This document shows, piece by piece, positions 54,481 to 62,355 of a stretch of 64,000 nucleotides of DNA; the first letter of the stretch is position 1; each line of letters begins with the position of its first letter. Origin of the DNA: Alloyangia pacifica (GTDB taxonomy: Bacteria; Pseudomonadota; Alphaproteobacteria; Rhodobacterales; Rhodobacteraceae); the NCBI RefSeq assembly GCF_020524285.1, contig NZ_JAIVKX010000004.1, forward strand, positions 1-64,000, read 5' to 3'. Both the position numbers and the translations under genes were made by a program. The notes under the pieces are model-generated. The model was not told where the DNA came from and made no database searches. It saw only the letters and a list, made by a program, of their open reading frames with translations.

Positions 54481-56157
54481 TCAGCTATGCTCTTCTTCCG
54501 CCGTCGCCGCCAGCGCGCGATTGTAGGCCTTGAGCGCGTCGACGTGGAAGAGCGCACCCTGCAGCACCGGCGCGTCATCGGGTCCGCTGCGGGTCACCAC
54601 CGGCAGGTAGGCCACGCCGGATTTGTCGAAGAGCGGCAGCGCCGCCTCTAGCGTCGCCTGCGCGTTGAGGAAGAGCCCCTGCTCGATCATCCGCAGGCAG
54701 GCGGCCTCGTCCGCGGCGCCGTCGTCATTGGGTCTGCGCATCACCCCCTGCACCCGGAACATCGCCAGCAGGTAGGCCTGCGGCCCGGCGGCGAGGTGGA
54801 CGTTGCGCTTCTCGAGCTGCGACAGGAAGAAGCTGCGGTCGACCAGCCGCGAGGCCAGCGCGGTGGACATCGACACCGAGACCATCACCGCCAGCCCGGT
54901 CTGCCAGTCACCCGTCAGCTCGAAGACGATGAGCGTGGTGGAAATCGGCGCGCCCAGCACGGCGGCCGCCACCGCCCCCATGCCCGCCAGCGCGTAGAGC
55001 GTGAAGACCGAGCTCTGCTCGGGGAAGATCCCGGTCGCGATATGGCCGAAGGTCAGCCCGGTCAGCGCCCCGACCATCAGCGAGGGCGAGAAGACCCCGC
55101 CGCCCATGCGCCCGGCCATGGTGATCGACACCGCCGCCACCTTCACCGCCGCGAAGAGGAAGGCCTCGCTCAGGGTGAGCTGCCCCGAAAGCGCGCGCGA
55201 GGTGGTCTCGTAGCCGACGCCGATGATGTGCGGAAAGGCGATGGCGATGGCCCCGAGCAGCAGGCCCGCGACCGCCGGGCGCAGCCAGTGCGGCAGGCCG
55301 AGCTTGTTCTGGATCGCCGTGCCGACGCCATCGGACCAGAACAGAGTCTTGATCATCAGCACCGCCACCAGCCCGCAGACCAGGCCCATCAGGAAGAAGG
55401 CGGGCAGCTCGAGGTAGAACTGCACCGTGGTGGTGCCGGGCAGCACGAACTCGGTGACGTCGCCGAAGTAGAGCCGGTTGATCACCGTGCCGGCGGCGCT
55501 GGCCACCACGATCGGCGCAAAGGCATGCAGGGCGAAGTGGCGCAGGATCACCTCGAGCCCGAAGAGCGCGCCTGCGATGGGCGCGTTGAAGCTGGCCGAG
55601 ACCGCCGCCGCCACGGCGCAGCCCAGAAGGTCGCGCCCGGTGATGCCGTCGACGCGCAGCAGGTTCGACACCGACGAAGCGATCATTGCCGCGATATGCA
55701 CCACCGGCCCCTCGCGCCCGGTCGAGCCGCCGGTCGACAGGGTGATCCACGAGCAGAGCGCCGAGGCGATGCCCGCCTTCTTCTCGACCCGCCCGTCGTT
55801 CAGCGCCGCGCCCTCGATCACGTCCGAGACGCTGCGCACCCGCCCGTCGGGGGTGAACTTCTGCAAGATGAGCCCGACCACCGCGCCGCCCGCCACCGGG
55901 ATCAGCAGCACGTAGATCCAGGGCAGCGTCTGCGCGAAGCTGGCCAGCAGGTTCACGTCCTCGGTGCCGTAGACGAAGGCCTGCAGCCTGTGGATCGCGA
56001 GCCGGAAGAGCAGCGCCGCGAAGCCCGAGGCGGCCCCCACCAGCAGCGCGATCACCCAGAAGGTGACCTGTCCCGGCCCCTTGTGGCGCAGCGTGTCCCA
56101 CCCGCGGCTGCAAAGGGCGCGCGTCTCGCGCCACTGATCGGCAATCTGGTGCGGCAT
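54481..56157 (-). CDS. ClC-type chloride channel/antiporter with CBS tail
   Basis: A 558-aa membrane protein. ClC signatures are GSTGREGP (144-151, gating glutamate E149), a GGGVFSPSLMVG near 355, and the characteristic broken helices. The C-terminal 110 residues form a CBS-like cytoplasmic tail (FDKSGVAYLPVV). E149 is present, so proton-coupled exchange is possible. A second proton-glutamate was not identified. ATG 56157 with CCGAGGA upstream; a longer reading frame upstream is not hydrophobic. Divergent from the flavoprotein gene with 73 bp between starts. Confidence 0.87.
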   Translation of the reverse strand: MPHQIADQWRETRALCSRGWDTLRHKGPGQVTFWVIALLVGAASGFAALLFRLAIHRLQAFVYGTEDVNLLASFAQTLPWIYVLLIPVAGGAVVGLILQKFTPDGRVRSVSDVIEGAALNDGRVEKKAGIASALCSWITLSTGGSTGREGPVVHIAAMIASSVSNLLRVDGITGRDLLGCAVAAAVSASFNAPIAGALFGLEVILRHFALHAFAPIVVASAAGTVINRLYFGDVTEFVLPGTTTVQFYLELPAFFLMGLVCGLVAVLMIKTLFWSDGVGTAIQNKLGLPHWLRPAVAGLLLGAIAIAFPHIIGVGYETTSRALSGQLTLSEAFLFAAVKVAAVSITMAGRMGGGVFSPSLMVGALTGLTFGHIATGIFPEQSSVFTLYALAGMGAVAAAVLGAPISTTLIVFELTGDWQTGLAVMVSVSMSTALASRLVDRSFFLSQLEKRNVHLAAGPQAYLLAMFRVQGVMRRPNDDGAADEAACLRMIEQGLFLNAQATLEAALPLFDKSGVAYLPVVTRSGPDDAPVLQGALFHVDALKAYNRALAATAEEEHS

Positions 56158-56230
56158 TCCTCGGTCCCATGGCTTTCGCAGGGCGCGCGGCGGGGATAAG
56201 GTCGCCCCGATTTTCCACGGAGGTTTCTCT

Positions 56231-57604
56231 ATGTCCGTCGCCGAAGCCCTGGAGGCTCTTGATGCCTTCCTAGGCGAACGATTCACCCGCTCCAAGTCCG
56301 AACTGGAGCAGCATGGCCGTTCTGAGTCCTATTTCCCACTCACCCTGCCGGATGGGGTCGCCTATCCCGAAACCGCCGAAGAGGTGCAGCGCATCGTGCA
56401 GATCTGCGCCGAGCACGGCTGCCCGGTGATCGGCTGGGGCGCCGGCAGCTCGCTCGAGGGCCACGGCCAGGCGGTGAAGGGCGGCGTCGTCGTCGATTTC
56501 ACCCGCATGAACAAGGTGCTCGAAATCCGGCCCGCCGACATGGACGTGACCATCCAGCCCGGCGTCACCCGCGAGGCGCTGAACGAGGAACTGCGCGCCA
56601 CCGGCCTGTTCTTCCCGGTCGACCCCGGTGCCAATGCCACGCTCGGCGGCATGGCGATGACCCGCGCCTCGGGCACCACCACGGTGCGCTACGGCTCGAT
56701 GCGGGACAACGTGCTGGGGCTGAAGGCGGTGCTGGCCGACGGGCGGGTCATCCATACCGGCACCCGCGCCCGCAAGTCGGCGGCGGGCTATGACCTCACC
56801 GCGCTCTTCGTCGGCTCGGAGGGCACGCTCGGCCTCGTCACCGAGCTGACCCTGCGCCTGCATGGCATCCCGGAGGCGGTCTCGGCGGGCATCTGCGCCT
56901 TCCCCGACATGGGCAGCGCGGTCACGGCGGTGATGGAGACCATCCAGATGGGCATCCCCATGGCCCGCATCGAGTTCGTCGACGCCGCCACCGCCCGCGC
57001 CTTCTCGGCCTACTCGGGCATGGAAATGGCAGACAGCCCGCACCTGCTTGTGGAGTTCAACGGCTCGCCCGAGAGCGTGACGCAGGACGCAGAGCGCTTC
57101 GCCGAGATCGTCGCCGACAATGGCGGCAGCCCCTTCGAGTGGTCGACCCGCGAGGAGGAGCGCCGGGCGCTCTGGGCGCTGCGGCACAACGGCTATTACG
57201 CGATCCTCGCCTCGCGCAAGGGCGCGCGGGCGGTGGTGACCGATATCTGCGTGCCGATCTCGCGCCTCGCCGAGGCGGTCGAGGAGACGCAGGCCGACAT
57301 CGCGGCGAGCGGCATCCCCGGCCCGATCCTCGGCCATGTCGGCGACGGCAACTTCCACGCCATCCTGCTGCTCGATCCCGACAAGCCCGAGGACCTCGCC
57401 GAGGCCAAGCGCCTGTCGCACCGCATGGCCGAGCGCGCCCTGCGCATGGGCGGCACCTGCACCGGCGAGCACGGCGTGGGCCACGGCAAGCTGGCCTACA
57501 TGGCGCAGGAGCACGGCGACGGCTGGAGCGTGATGGGCGATCTCAAGCGCGCGCTCGATCCGCAGAACATCATGAACCCCGGCAAGCTGGTGCCTCAGGA
57601 TTGA
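56231..57604 (+). CDS. FAD-linked D-lactate dehydrogenase-type oxidase (GlcD/LDHD family)
   Basis: A 457-aa flavoprotein. The FAD-binding_4 domain has GWGAGSSLEG near 65, PGANATLGGMAMTRASGTTTVRYGS near 136-160 and GSEGTLGLVTE. The C-terminal FAD-oxidase domain contains the metal/substrate region GHVGDGNFH and GGTCTGEHGVGHGK. This matches mitochondrial-type LDHD and D-2-hydroxyacid dehydrogenases. Electron acceptor and exact substrate are not readable. ATG 56231 with GGAGGT upstream. Complete and followed by a terminator. Confidence 0.9.
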   Translation: MSVAEALEALDAFLGERFTRSKSELEQHGRSESYFPLTLPDGVAYPETAEEVQRIVQICAEHGCPVIGWGAGSSLEGHGQAVKGGVVVDFTRMNKVLEIRPADMDVTIQPGVTREALNEELRATGLFFPVDPGANATLGGMAMTRASGTTTVRYGSMRDNVLGLKAVLADGRVIHTGTRARKSAAGYDLTALFVGSEGTLGLVTELTLRLHGIPEAVSAGICAFPDMGSAVTAVMETIQMGIPMARIEFVDAATARAFSAYSGMEMADSPHLLVEFNGSPESVTQDAERFAEIVADNGGSPFEWSTREEERRALWALRHNGYYAILASRKGARAVVTDICVPISRLAEAVEETQADIAASGIPGPILGHVGDGNFHAILLLDPDKPEDLAEAKRLSHRMAERALRMGGTCTGEHGVGHGKLAYMAQEHGDGWSVMGDLKRALDPQNIMNPGKLVPQD

Positions 57605-57610
57605 AACGCG

Positions 57611-57642
57611 AAAGGCCGGGCCCCGAGGGACCCGGCCTTTTC
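57611..57642. terminator. bidirectional terminator between the flavoprotein and trkH genes
   Basis: A 10-bp perfect outer stem (57611-57620 with 57631-57640) with further inner pairing, T run on the plus side and a matching A run for the minus strand. Confidence 0.88.
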
Positions 57643-57659
57643 ACTGCAGGCGCCCGGGG

Positions 57660-59108
57660 TCAGCCGCGCCAGAACCGAACGGTGAACAGCACGAAGACCG
57701 CCATGATCTCCAGCCGGCCGACCAGCATGGCGAAGGACAGCATCCATTTGGCGGTGTCGTTCAGCGTGGCGAAGTTGCCCGCCGGGCCGATGATGTCGCC
57801 GAGCCCCGGACCGACGTTGGCCAGTGCAGTCGCCGCGCCGGACAGCGAGGTCACGAAGTCGAGCCCGGTGAAGCCGAGCGCCACCGACAGCACCCCCAGC
57901 GAGACCACGAAGAAGACGAAATACGCCATCACCGAGCTCAGCACGTCGTCGGCCACCGGGCGACCGTCGAAGCGCGGGGTGAAGACGCCATGCGGCGCAC
58001 GGATGCGTTTGAGCTGCACCCGGATCGAGGCGAAGAGCAGCTGGTAGCGGAAGATCTTCACCGAACAGGCGGTGGAGCCGGCGCAACCGCCGATCAGCCC
58101 GATGAAGAAGAACAGCGTGATGAGGAACGGCCCCCAGCCCATGTAGTCCACCGAGGCATAGCCGGTGCCCGAGATGATCGAGCTGATGTTGAACAGCGAC
58201 TCGCGGATCGCCTGCTCTGGGTGGTGCGGAAACTGGAACACCAGCGTCACGCTCATCACCGCCACCAGCGCGAGGATGGTGCCGAAGAAGGCGCGCACCT
58301 GGCTGTCCTTCCAGATCGCGACGTGGTTGCCGTTGAGCATCTGCACGTAGCGCACGAAGGGCAGCGCGGCGGCGATCATGAAGAAGGCCGCGACGTATTC
58401 CGCCGGCCCCTGGAAGGTGCCGAAGGAGGCGTCGTAATTGGCGAACCCCCCGGTCGAGAGCGTGGTCAGCGCATGCACCGTGGCATCGAAGGCGTCCATG
58501 CCGCAGACCATGTAGGCGGCCGCGCAGGCCAGCGTCATGCCGACGTAGATGGTCGAGATCGACGAGGCGATCTCGGTGGCGCGGGGCAGGATCTTGCCCA
58601 TGGTCTCAAAGGCCTCGGAGCGGAAGATCTGCATGCCGCCCACCCGCAGCTCGGGCAGGAAGACCATGGCCACCACGATGATCCCGATGCCGCCCAGCCA
58701 TTGCAGGATGCCGCGCCACAGCAGGATGCCCTTGGGCATGTCGTCGAGCCCGGTGAACACCGTGGAGCCGGTGGTTGTGATCCCCGACATGGCTTCGAAG
58801 AAGGCATCGACGATGCGCGCCTCGGTGGCGCCGAGCATGAAGGGGATGCCGCCGAAGAAGGGCAGGACCACCCAGGCCCCGACGGTCAGCAGGAAGGTCT
58901 GCTGCAGGGTCAGCCCGTGGCGCCCGGCATTGGCGCAGGCCAGGCTCACGAGACCCCCGATGAGCATGGTGATCAGCGCGCTTTCCAGGAAGACGTGCCA
59001 ATGCCCCCGCCCCTCGGCGATGTCCACGAGGAACGGAACCAGCATGCAGCCGCCGAGCGTGGTGACGAGAAGGCCAAGAACGTAGGCGACGGGGCGGACA
59101 TCGAACAT
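57660..59108 (-). CDS. trkH: TrkH-family potassium uptake protein
   Basis: A 482-aa inner-membrane K+ translocating subunit with about 10 membrane segments. Four selectivity-filter pore loops are visible: MSGITTTGSTVF (near 110), TLSTGGFANYD (near 220), SIISGTGYASVDY (near 315) and AATALANVGPGLGD (near 440). It needs TrkA (cytoplasmic), not present here. The start ATG 59108 has weak upstream complementarity. Convergent with the flavoprotein gene. Confidence 0.92.
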   Translation of the reverse strand: MFDVRPVAYVLGLLVTTLGGCMLVPFLVDIAEGRGHWHVFLESALITMLIGGLVSLACANAGRHGLTLQQTFLLTVGAWVVLPFFGGIPFMLGATEARIVDAFFEAMSGITTTGSTVFTGLDDMPKGILLWRGILQWLGGIGIIVVAMVFLPELRVGGMQIFRSEAFETMGKILPRATEIASSISTIYVGMTLACAAAYMVCGMDAFDATVHALTTLSTGGFANYDASFGTFQGPAEYVAAFFMIAAALPFVRYVQMLNGNHVAIWKDSQVRAFFGTILALVAVMSVTLVFQFPHHPEQAIRESLFNISSIISGTGYASVDYMGWGPFLITLFFFIGLIGGCAGSTACSVKIFRYQLLFASIRVQLKRIRAPHGVFTPRFDGRPVADDVLSSVMAYFVFFVVSLGVLSVALGFTGLDFVTSLSGAATALANVGPGLGDIIGPAGNFATLNDTAKWMLSFAMLVGRLEIMAVFVLFTVRFWRG

Positions 59109-59165
59109 GCGCAGAGCCTTCGCCCGGCGCCGCCTGCCTGTCAAGCGCCGCGCCGCGGCACCGGG

Positions 59166-59405
59166 TCAGTCGCCGAAGAGGTCGCGGAAGACATGTGGCA
59201 GGATCTGCTCACGGGTCAGCCCCATCTCGGCCAGCCGCTCGTCGCTCTGGCTTTCCAGCACGAGGATTTCGTGCATCCGAGCCCGGCGCAGGCCATAGGC
59301 ATTGATGCCCTGCCCCACGCCCAGGAAATAGGCGTCGATCTTGGCGCGCAGCGAGCCGCGCCCCATGCCGATCGTGACGTTGTCTGCGCTGCTGCTCGTC
59401 GCCAT
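59166..59405 (-). CDS. DUF1127-like small protein
   Basis: A 79-aa protein whose C-terminal half resembles the DUF1127 (YjiS-like) motif: a helix of R/E residues followed by SDERLAEMGLTREQI. Family members in Alphaproteobacteria affect RNA maturation and phosphate or stress responses, but this role is not established here. GGAGGT precedes ATG 59405. It is the only gene between trkH and folE2. Confidence 0.72.
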   Translation of the reverse strand: MATSSSADNVTIGMGRGSLRAKIDAYFLGVGQGINAYGLRRARMHEILVLESQSDERLAEMGLTREQILPHVFRDLFGD

Positions 59406-59504
59406 GCGGAGACCTCCGGTGGGTTGCCTGCCCTCCCGCTGTCAGCATGGGGGCGCGGCGTCCGGAAATCATGAAGGCCCGCGCAGAAATTGCCGCAACG
59501 CAGC

Positions 59505-59532
59505 AAAATGCCGCCGGAGTAACCGGCGGCAT
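59505..59532 (-). terminator. intrinsic terminator of folE2
   Basis: On the minus strand, a perfect 10-bp stem (59532-59523 with 59517-59508, loop TTACT) is followed by TTTT. It lies 75 bases downstream of the folE2 stop. Confidence 0.85.
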
Positions 59533-59606
59533 CGGGGAAATGCTCAGGATTGCAGCACGGTCCGAGGCGCGAAGCCCCTCAGCCACGGTGCACCAGCCCT
59601 TGTTTC

Positions 59607-60707
59607 TTAGCCCTGGTGGATCAGGCTCGGCAGCAGCGTTGGATCGAGACTGGTCTGCGCGAAGGTCGGCCCTTGGGTCAGCACCGCCACCGCATCGTGC
59701 GAGTGCAGGCTCTCCTGGTGGCTGCAGAGCACACGGAAGTCGCCGATGCGCTCGTCGCCGGCCATCGCCTCGGCGAAAAGACGCGCGGCATCCTCGACGA
59801 AGATCGGGTTGGCGGCATTGAGCTCGGCGAAGGCCTGCTCGTCCTCGCGCTTGACCATGACCTGCGTCTCGGTCGGCACCGCGGCGCGGCACAGGCCCAC
59901 GAGATCCTCGAACCACAGGCAGTCGTCGCTGTCGTCCTGCAGCACCACCGAGACGCGCGCCACCGAGCGCTGCGAGTGCGGCGTGGCAAGCTGGCCGCGG
60001 AACTGGCGGGCGTGCTCGGAGAGCTCCAGCGAGCAGGGGCAGGTCGAGCTGTAGACGTAGTCGAGATGCGCAATGCGCTGGCGCACGCCATCGGTCTCGA
60101 CCAGTTCCAGCGCAAGATCATAATACTGGTAGCCCGACAGACCGGAGCGCAGGCTCTTCATCGTCATCGGGAAGGAGAAGCGCATCTGGATGCGCGCGTC
60201 GAAGCTTTCGAGGTCGGACTTGTAGTCGTCCAGCGCCGCCTCGATCACCCCGAAGCTGAAGTTCTTCTCGGCGTGGGTGTAGAAGCTGCGCATGATGCGC
60301 GACATGTTGATGCCCTTCTTGTCGGCCTCGAGGCTGACCGTGCCGGTCACCGAGGTCTCGAGCATGAGGGACTTGCCATCCTTCAGCCGGTAGCTGATGG
60401 GCAGGCGGAAGTTGGAAATGCCGACGTGCTGGATGCGCACATTCTCGCCACGGATCAGCGAGGCCGGACCGTTCTGCAGGTCGGGCAGCGAGGTCTTGTA
60501 GGCATCGTCGACCGAGAATCCTTCGGGATACTGGCGCGAAAAGATCGGGTAATCCTGGGAAGCACCGAGAAGCTTCAGAAGGGCCGGGTCGAGTTCGGTA
60601 ATTTCACGATCGTCAGCTGCCTCAGTCCATTGGCGAAGCACGGCCAGGGCGGCCTCGGCCTCGTCGCGGCTGGGGTTACGGTCAACTACTGGCGAATACA
60701 CATTCAT
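59607..60707 (-). CDS. folE2: GTP cyclohydrolase FolE2 (type IB)
   Basis: A 366-aa enzyme catalysing GTP to 7,8-dihydroneopterin triphosphate, the first step of folate synthesis. FolE2-specific features are IQHVGISNFRLPI, a conserved histidine near residue 180, and the metal-site cysteine region VYSSTCPCSLELSE. Type IB can use metals other than zinc and is often zinc-regulated in other bacteria, but I see no clear Zur box upstream. ATG 60707 has GGAGGGCAGG upstream. Confidence 0.94.
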   Translation of the reverse strand: MNVYSPVVDRNPSRDEAEAALAVLRQWTEAADDREITELDPALLKLLGASQDYPIFSRQYPEGFSVDDAYKTSLPDLQNGPASLIRGENVRIQHVGISNFRLPISYRLKDGKSLMLETSVTGTVSLEADKKGINMSRIMRSFYTHAEKNFSFGVIEAALDDYKSDLESFDARIQMRFSFPMTMKSLRSGLSGYQYYDLALELVETDGVRQRIAHLDYVYSSTCPCSLELSEHARQFRGQLATPHSQRSVARVSVVLQDDSDDCLWFEDLVGLCRAAVPTETQVMVKREDEQAFAELNAANPIFVEDAARLFAEAMAGDERIGDFRVLCSHQESLHSHDAVAVLTQGPTFAQTSLDPTLLPSLIHQG

Positions 60708-60823
60708 GTCCTGCCCTCCCAGGCGGGGGTTCGTTCAACGTACTTAAGATGTTTTACCGAAAAAACCACCATTTAAGACCCTTATACGGGCGCACATATA
60801 CTTTTGGATCATCTATTGCGGGC
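60708..60823 (-). promoter_or_regulatory. AT-rich folE2 upstream region with an inverted repeat
   Basis: A rare AT-rich stretch in this window. It carries arms CTTAAGATG (60743-60751) and CATTTAAG (60770-60777) that form an imperfect inverted repeat around a T/A-rich centre, and candidate promoter elements further upstream on the minus strand (TATATG near 60800). The binding protein is unknown. Confidence 0.4.
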
Positions 60824-60859
60824 AAAAATGTGGCCGGGCAATTGTTAATTGTCCCGGCC
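60824..60859 (-). terminator. intrinsic terminator of metZ
   Basis: On the minus strand GGCCGGG and CCCGGCC arms with AATT-rich inner pairing are followed by ACATTTTT, ending the metZ message 10 bases after the stop. Confidence 0.88.
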
Positions 60860-60868
60860 GCCTAAAAA

Positions 60869-62053
60869 TTACGCCACGTCAATAGCTTGTTGAATATCTG
60901 CAACAAGATCGACCGTGGCCTCGATGCCGACCGACAAGCGGATCAGACCGTCACCGATGCCAAGCCCCTGACGCTGCTCGGGAGACAGCCGCTGGTGGGT
61001 GGTTGTGGCCGGGTGCGTGGCGATGGACTTGGCGTCGCCGAGGTTGTTCGAGATCAGGATCACCTTGAGCGCGTTGCAGAAGCGGAAGGCCGCCTCTTTT
61101 CCGCCTTCAATCTCGAAAGCGACCATCGTGCCCCCTGCCCCGAGCTGGCGCTGCGCCAGCGCGTGCTGCGGGTGGCTGTCCAGCCCCGGGTAGCTGACGC
61201 GGGTCACCTTGGGGTGGCCGGTTACCGCCCTGGCAATTGCCTCGGCAGAGGCGGTCTGGGCGCGCACCCGCAGGTCGATGGTCTCCAGACCCTTGAGCAT
61301 GACCCAGGCGGTGAACGGGCTCATCGAGCCGCCGGTGTGCTTCATGTAGGGCTCGATCACGCCGCGGATGATCTCACGCGAGCCGAGGATCACGCCGCCC
61401 AGCGTGCGGCCCTGGCCGTCGATGTGCTTGGTGGCGGAATAGACCACCACGTCGGCGCCCTGCTCGATGGCGCGGCTGTAAACCGGGGTCGAGAACACGT
61501 TGTCGACGACCACCTTGGCGCCGACCGCATGGGCGAGCTTGGCCACCGCCTCGATGTCCACCAGCTCCAGCGTCGGGTTCGACATGCTCTCGAAGAACAC
61601 CAGCTCGGCGCCCGGCTTCAGCGCCTCTTCCCATTGCGCCAGATCGGCACCGTCGACGAAGACCACCTCGACACCGAAGCGGGTCAGGATGGTCTCGAGC
61701 ACGTAAAGGCAGGAGCCGAACAGCGCGCGCGCCGCGACGACGCGGTCCCCGGCCTTGAGCATGGCGGTCAGCGCGCCCGAGACGGCGGCCATGCCGGAAG
61801 CGGTGGCAAAGGCATCCTCGGCGCCTTCCAGCAGCGCGATGCGCTCTTCGAACATGGCGACGGTGGGGTTGCCGTAGCGGGCATAGATGTACTCGTCCGC
61901 CTCGGTCTTGATGAAGCGCGCCTCGGCCTGCTCGGCGCTGTCATAGGCGAAGCCCTGGGTGAGGAAGATGGCCTCGCTCAGTTCCCCCCACTGGCTGCGC
62001 TTGGTGCCGCCATGGACCAGCTCGGTCCGCGATGCCTTCTTGAAATCTGCCAT
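60869..62053 (-). CDS. metZ: O-succinylhomoserine sulfhydrylase
   Basis: A 394-aa PLP enzyme of the Cys/Met metabolism family. The Schiff-base lysine is K209 in VVVYSATKHIDGQGR, with ASGMAAVSGALTAML near 85 and a DNVFSTP segment. It replaces the succinyl group of O-succinylhomoserine by sulphide to give homocysteine. The MetZ assignment, as opposed to MetY or MetB, rests on close resemblance plus the SAM-II riboswitch upstream, which fits methionine synthesis. ATG 62053 with GAAAGGTGG upstream. Confidence 0.92.
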   Translation of the reverse strand: MADFKKASRTELVHGGTKRSQWGELSEAIFLTQGFAYDSAEQAEARFIKTEADEYIYARYGNPTVAMFEERIALLEGAEDAFATASGMAAVSGALTAMLKAGDRVVAARALFGSCLYVLETILTRFGVEVVFVDGADLAQWEEALKPGAELVFFESMSNPTLELVDIEAVAKLAHAVGAKVVVDNVFSTPVYSRAIEQGADVVVYSATKHIDGQGRTLGGVILGSREIIRGVIEPYMKHTGGSMSPFTAWVMLKGLETIDLRVRAQTASAEAIARAVTGHPKVTRVSYPGLDSHPQHALAQRQLGAGGTMVAFEIEGGKEAAFRFCNALKVILISNNLGDAKSIATHPATTTHQRLSPEQRQGLGIGDGLIRLSVGIEATVDLVADIQQAIDVA

Positions 62054-62101
62054 GATCTTCCACCTTTCTGTGTCCCGGGCGATCCTGTTGCGCCGGAAAT
62101 G

Positions 62102-62135
62102 AAAAAGCCCCGTCCGCGGTCAAGCGAAAGGGGCT
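62102..62135 (-). terminator. riboswitch-linked terminator in the metZ leader
   Basis: On the minus strand AGCCCC (62135-62130) pairs with GGGGCT (62111-62106) across an 18-base loop and is followed by five T. It lies 11 bases after the aptamer, so SAM binding could favour it. Confidence 0.82.
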
Positions 62136-62145
62136 CTCTCGTCCG

Positions 62146-62199
62146 ACCTTTTAGCGGCATGTTTTACGTGGCCCGCAATCCGTCAACAAATCGCCACGG
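62146..62199 (-). promoter_or_regulatory. SAM-II riboswitch aptamer
   Basis: On the minus strand the P1 arm GTGGC, GATTTG, ACGGATTGC, the P1 return GCCAC, CGTAAAACA and the terminal GCCGCTAAAAGG occur in the exact order and spacing of the SAM-II (metA-leader) class. The conserved 3' GCTAAAA that forms the pseudoknot is intact. It lies about 93 bp before metZ. When S-adenosylmethionine is abundant, metZ should be shut down. Confidence 0.9.
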
Positions 62200-62355
62200 C
62201 GCGGAGATACGCCCCCTCTGCCTTCCGGTCAAGCACGACGAGGCCCGGTGCGCGACGACACAGCCCGGGCCGGTGCCGCGCGGAGTCTTGTGTTTTCCCG
62301 CGGTCCCCCGTCATCATGCCATGCAACGGCAGTCACCAAGCAGGCAAGGTCCGAC

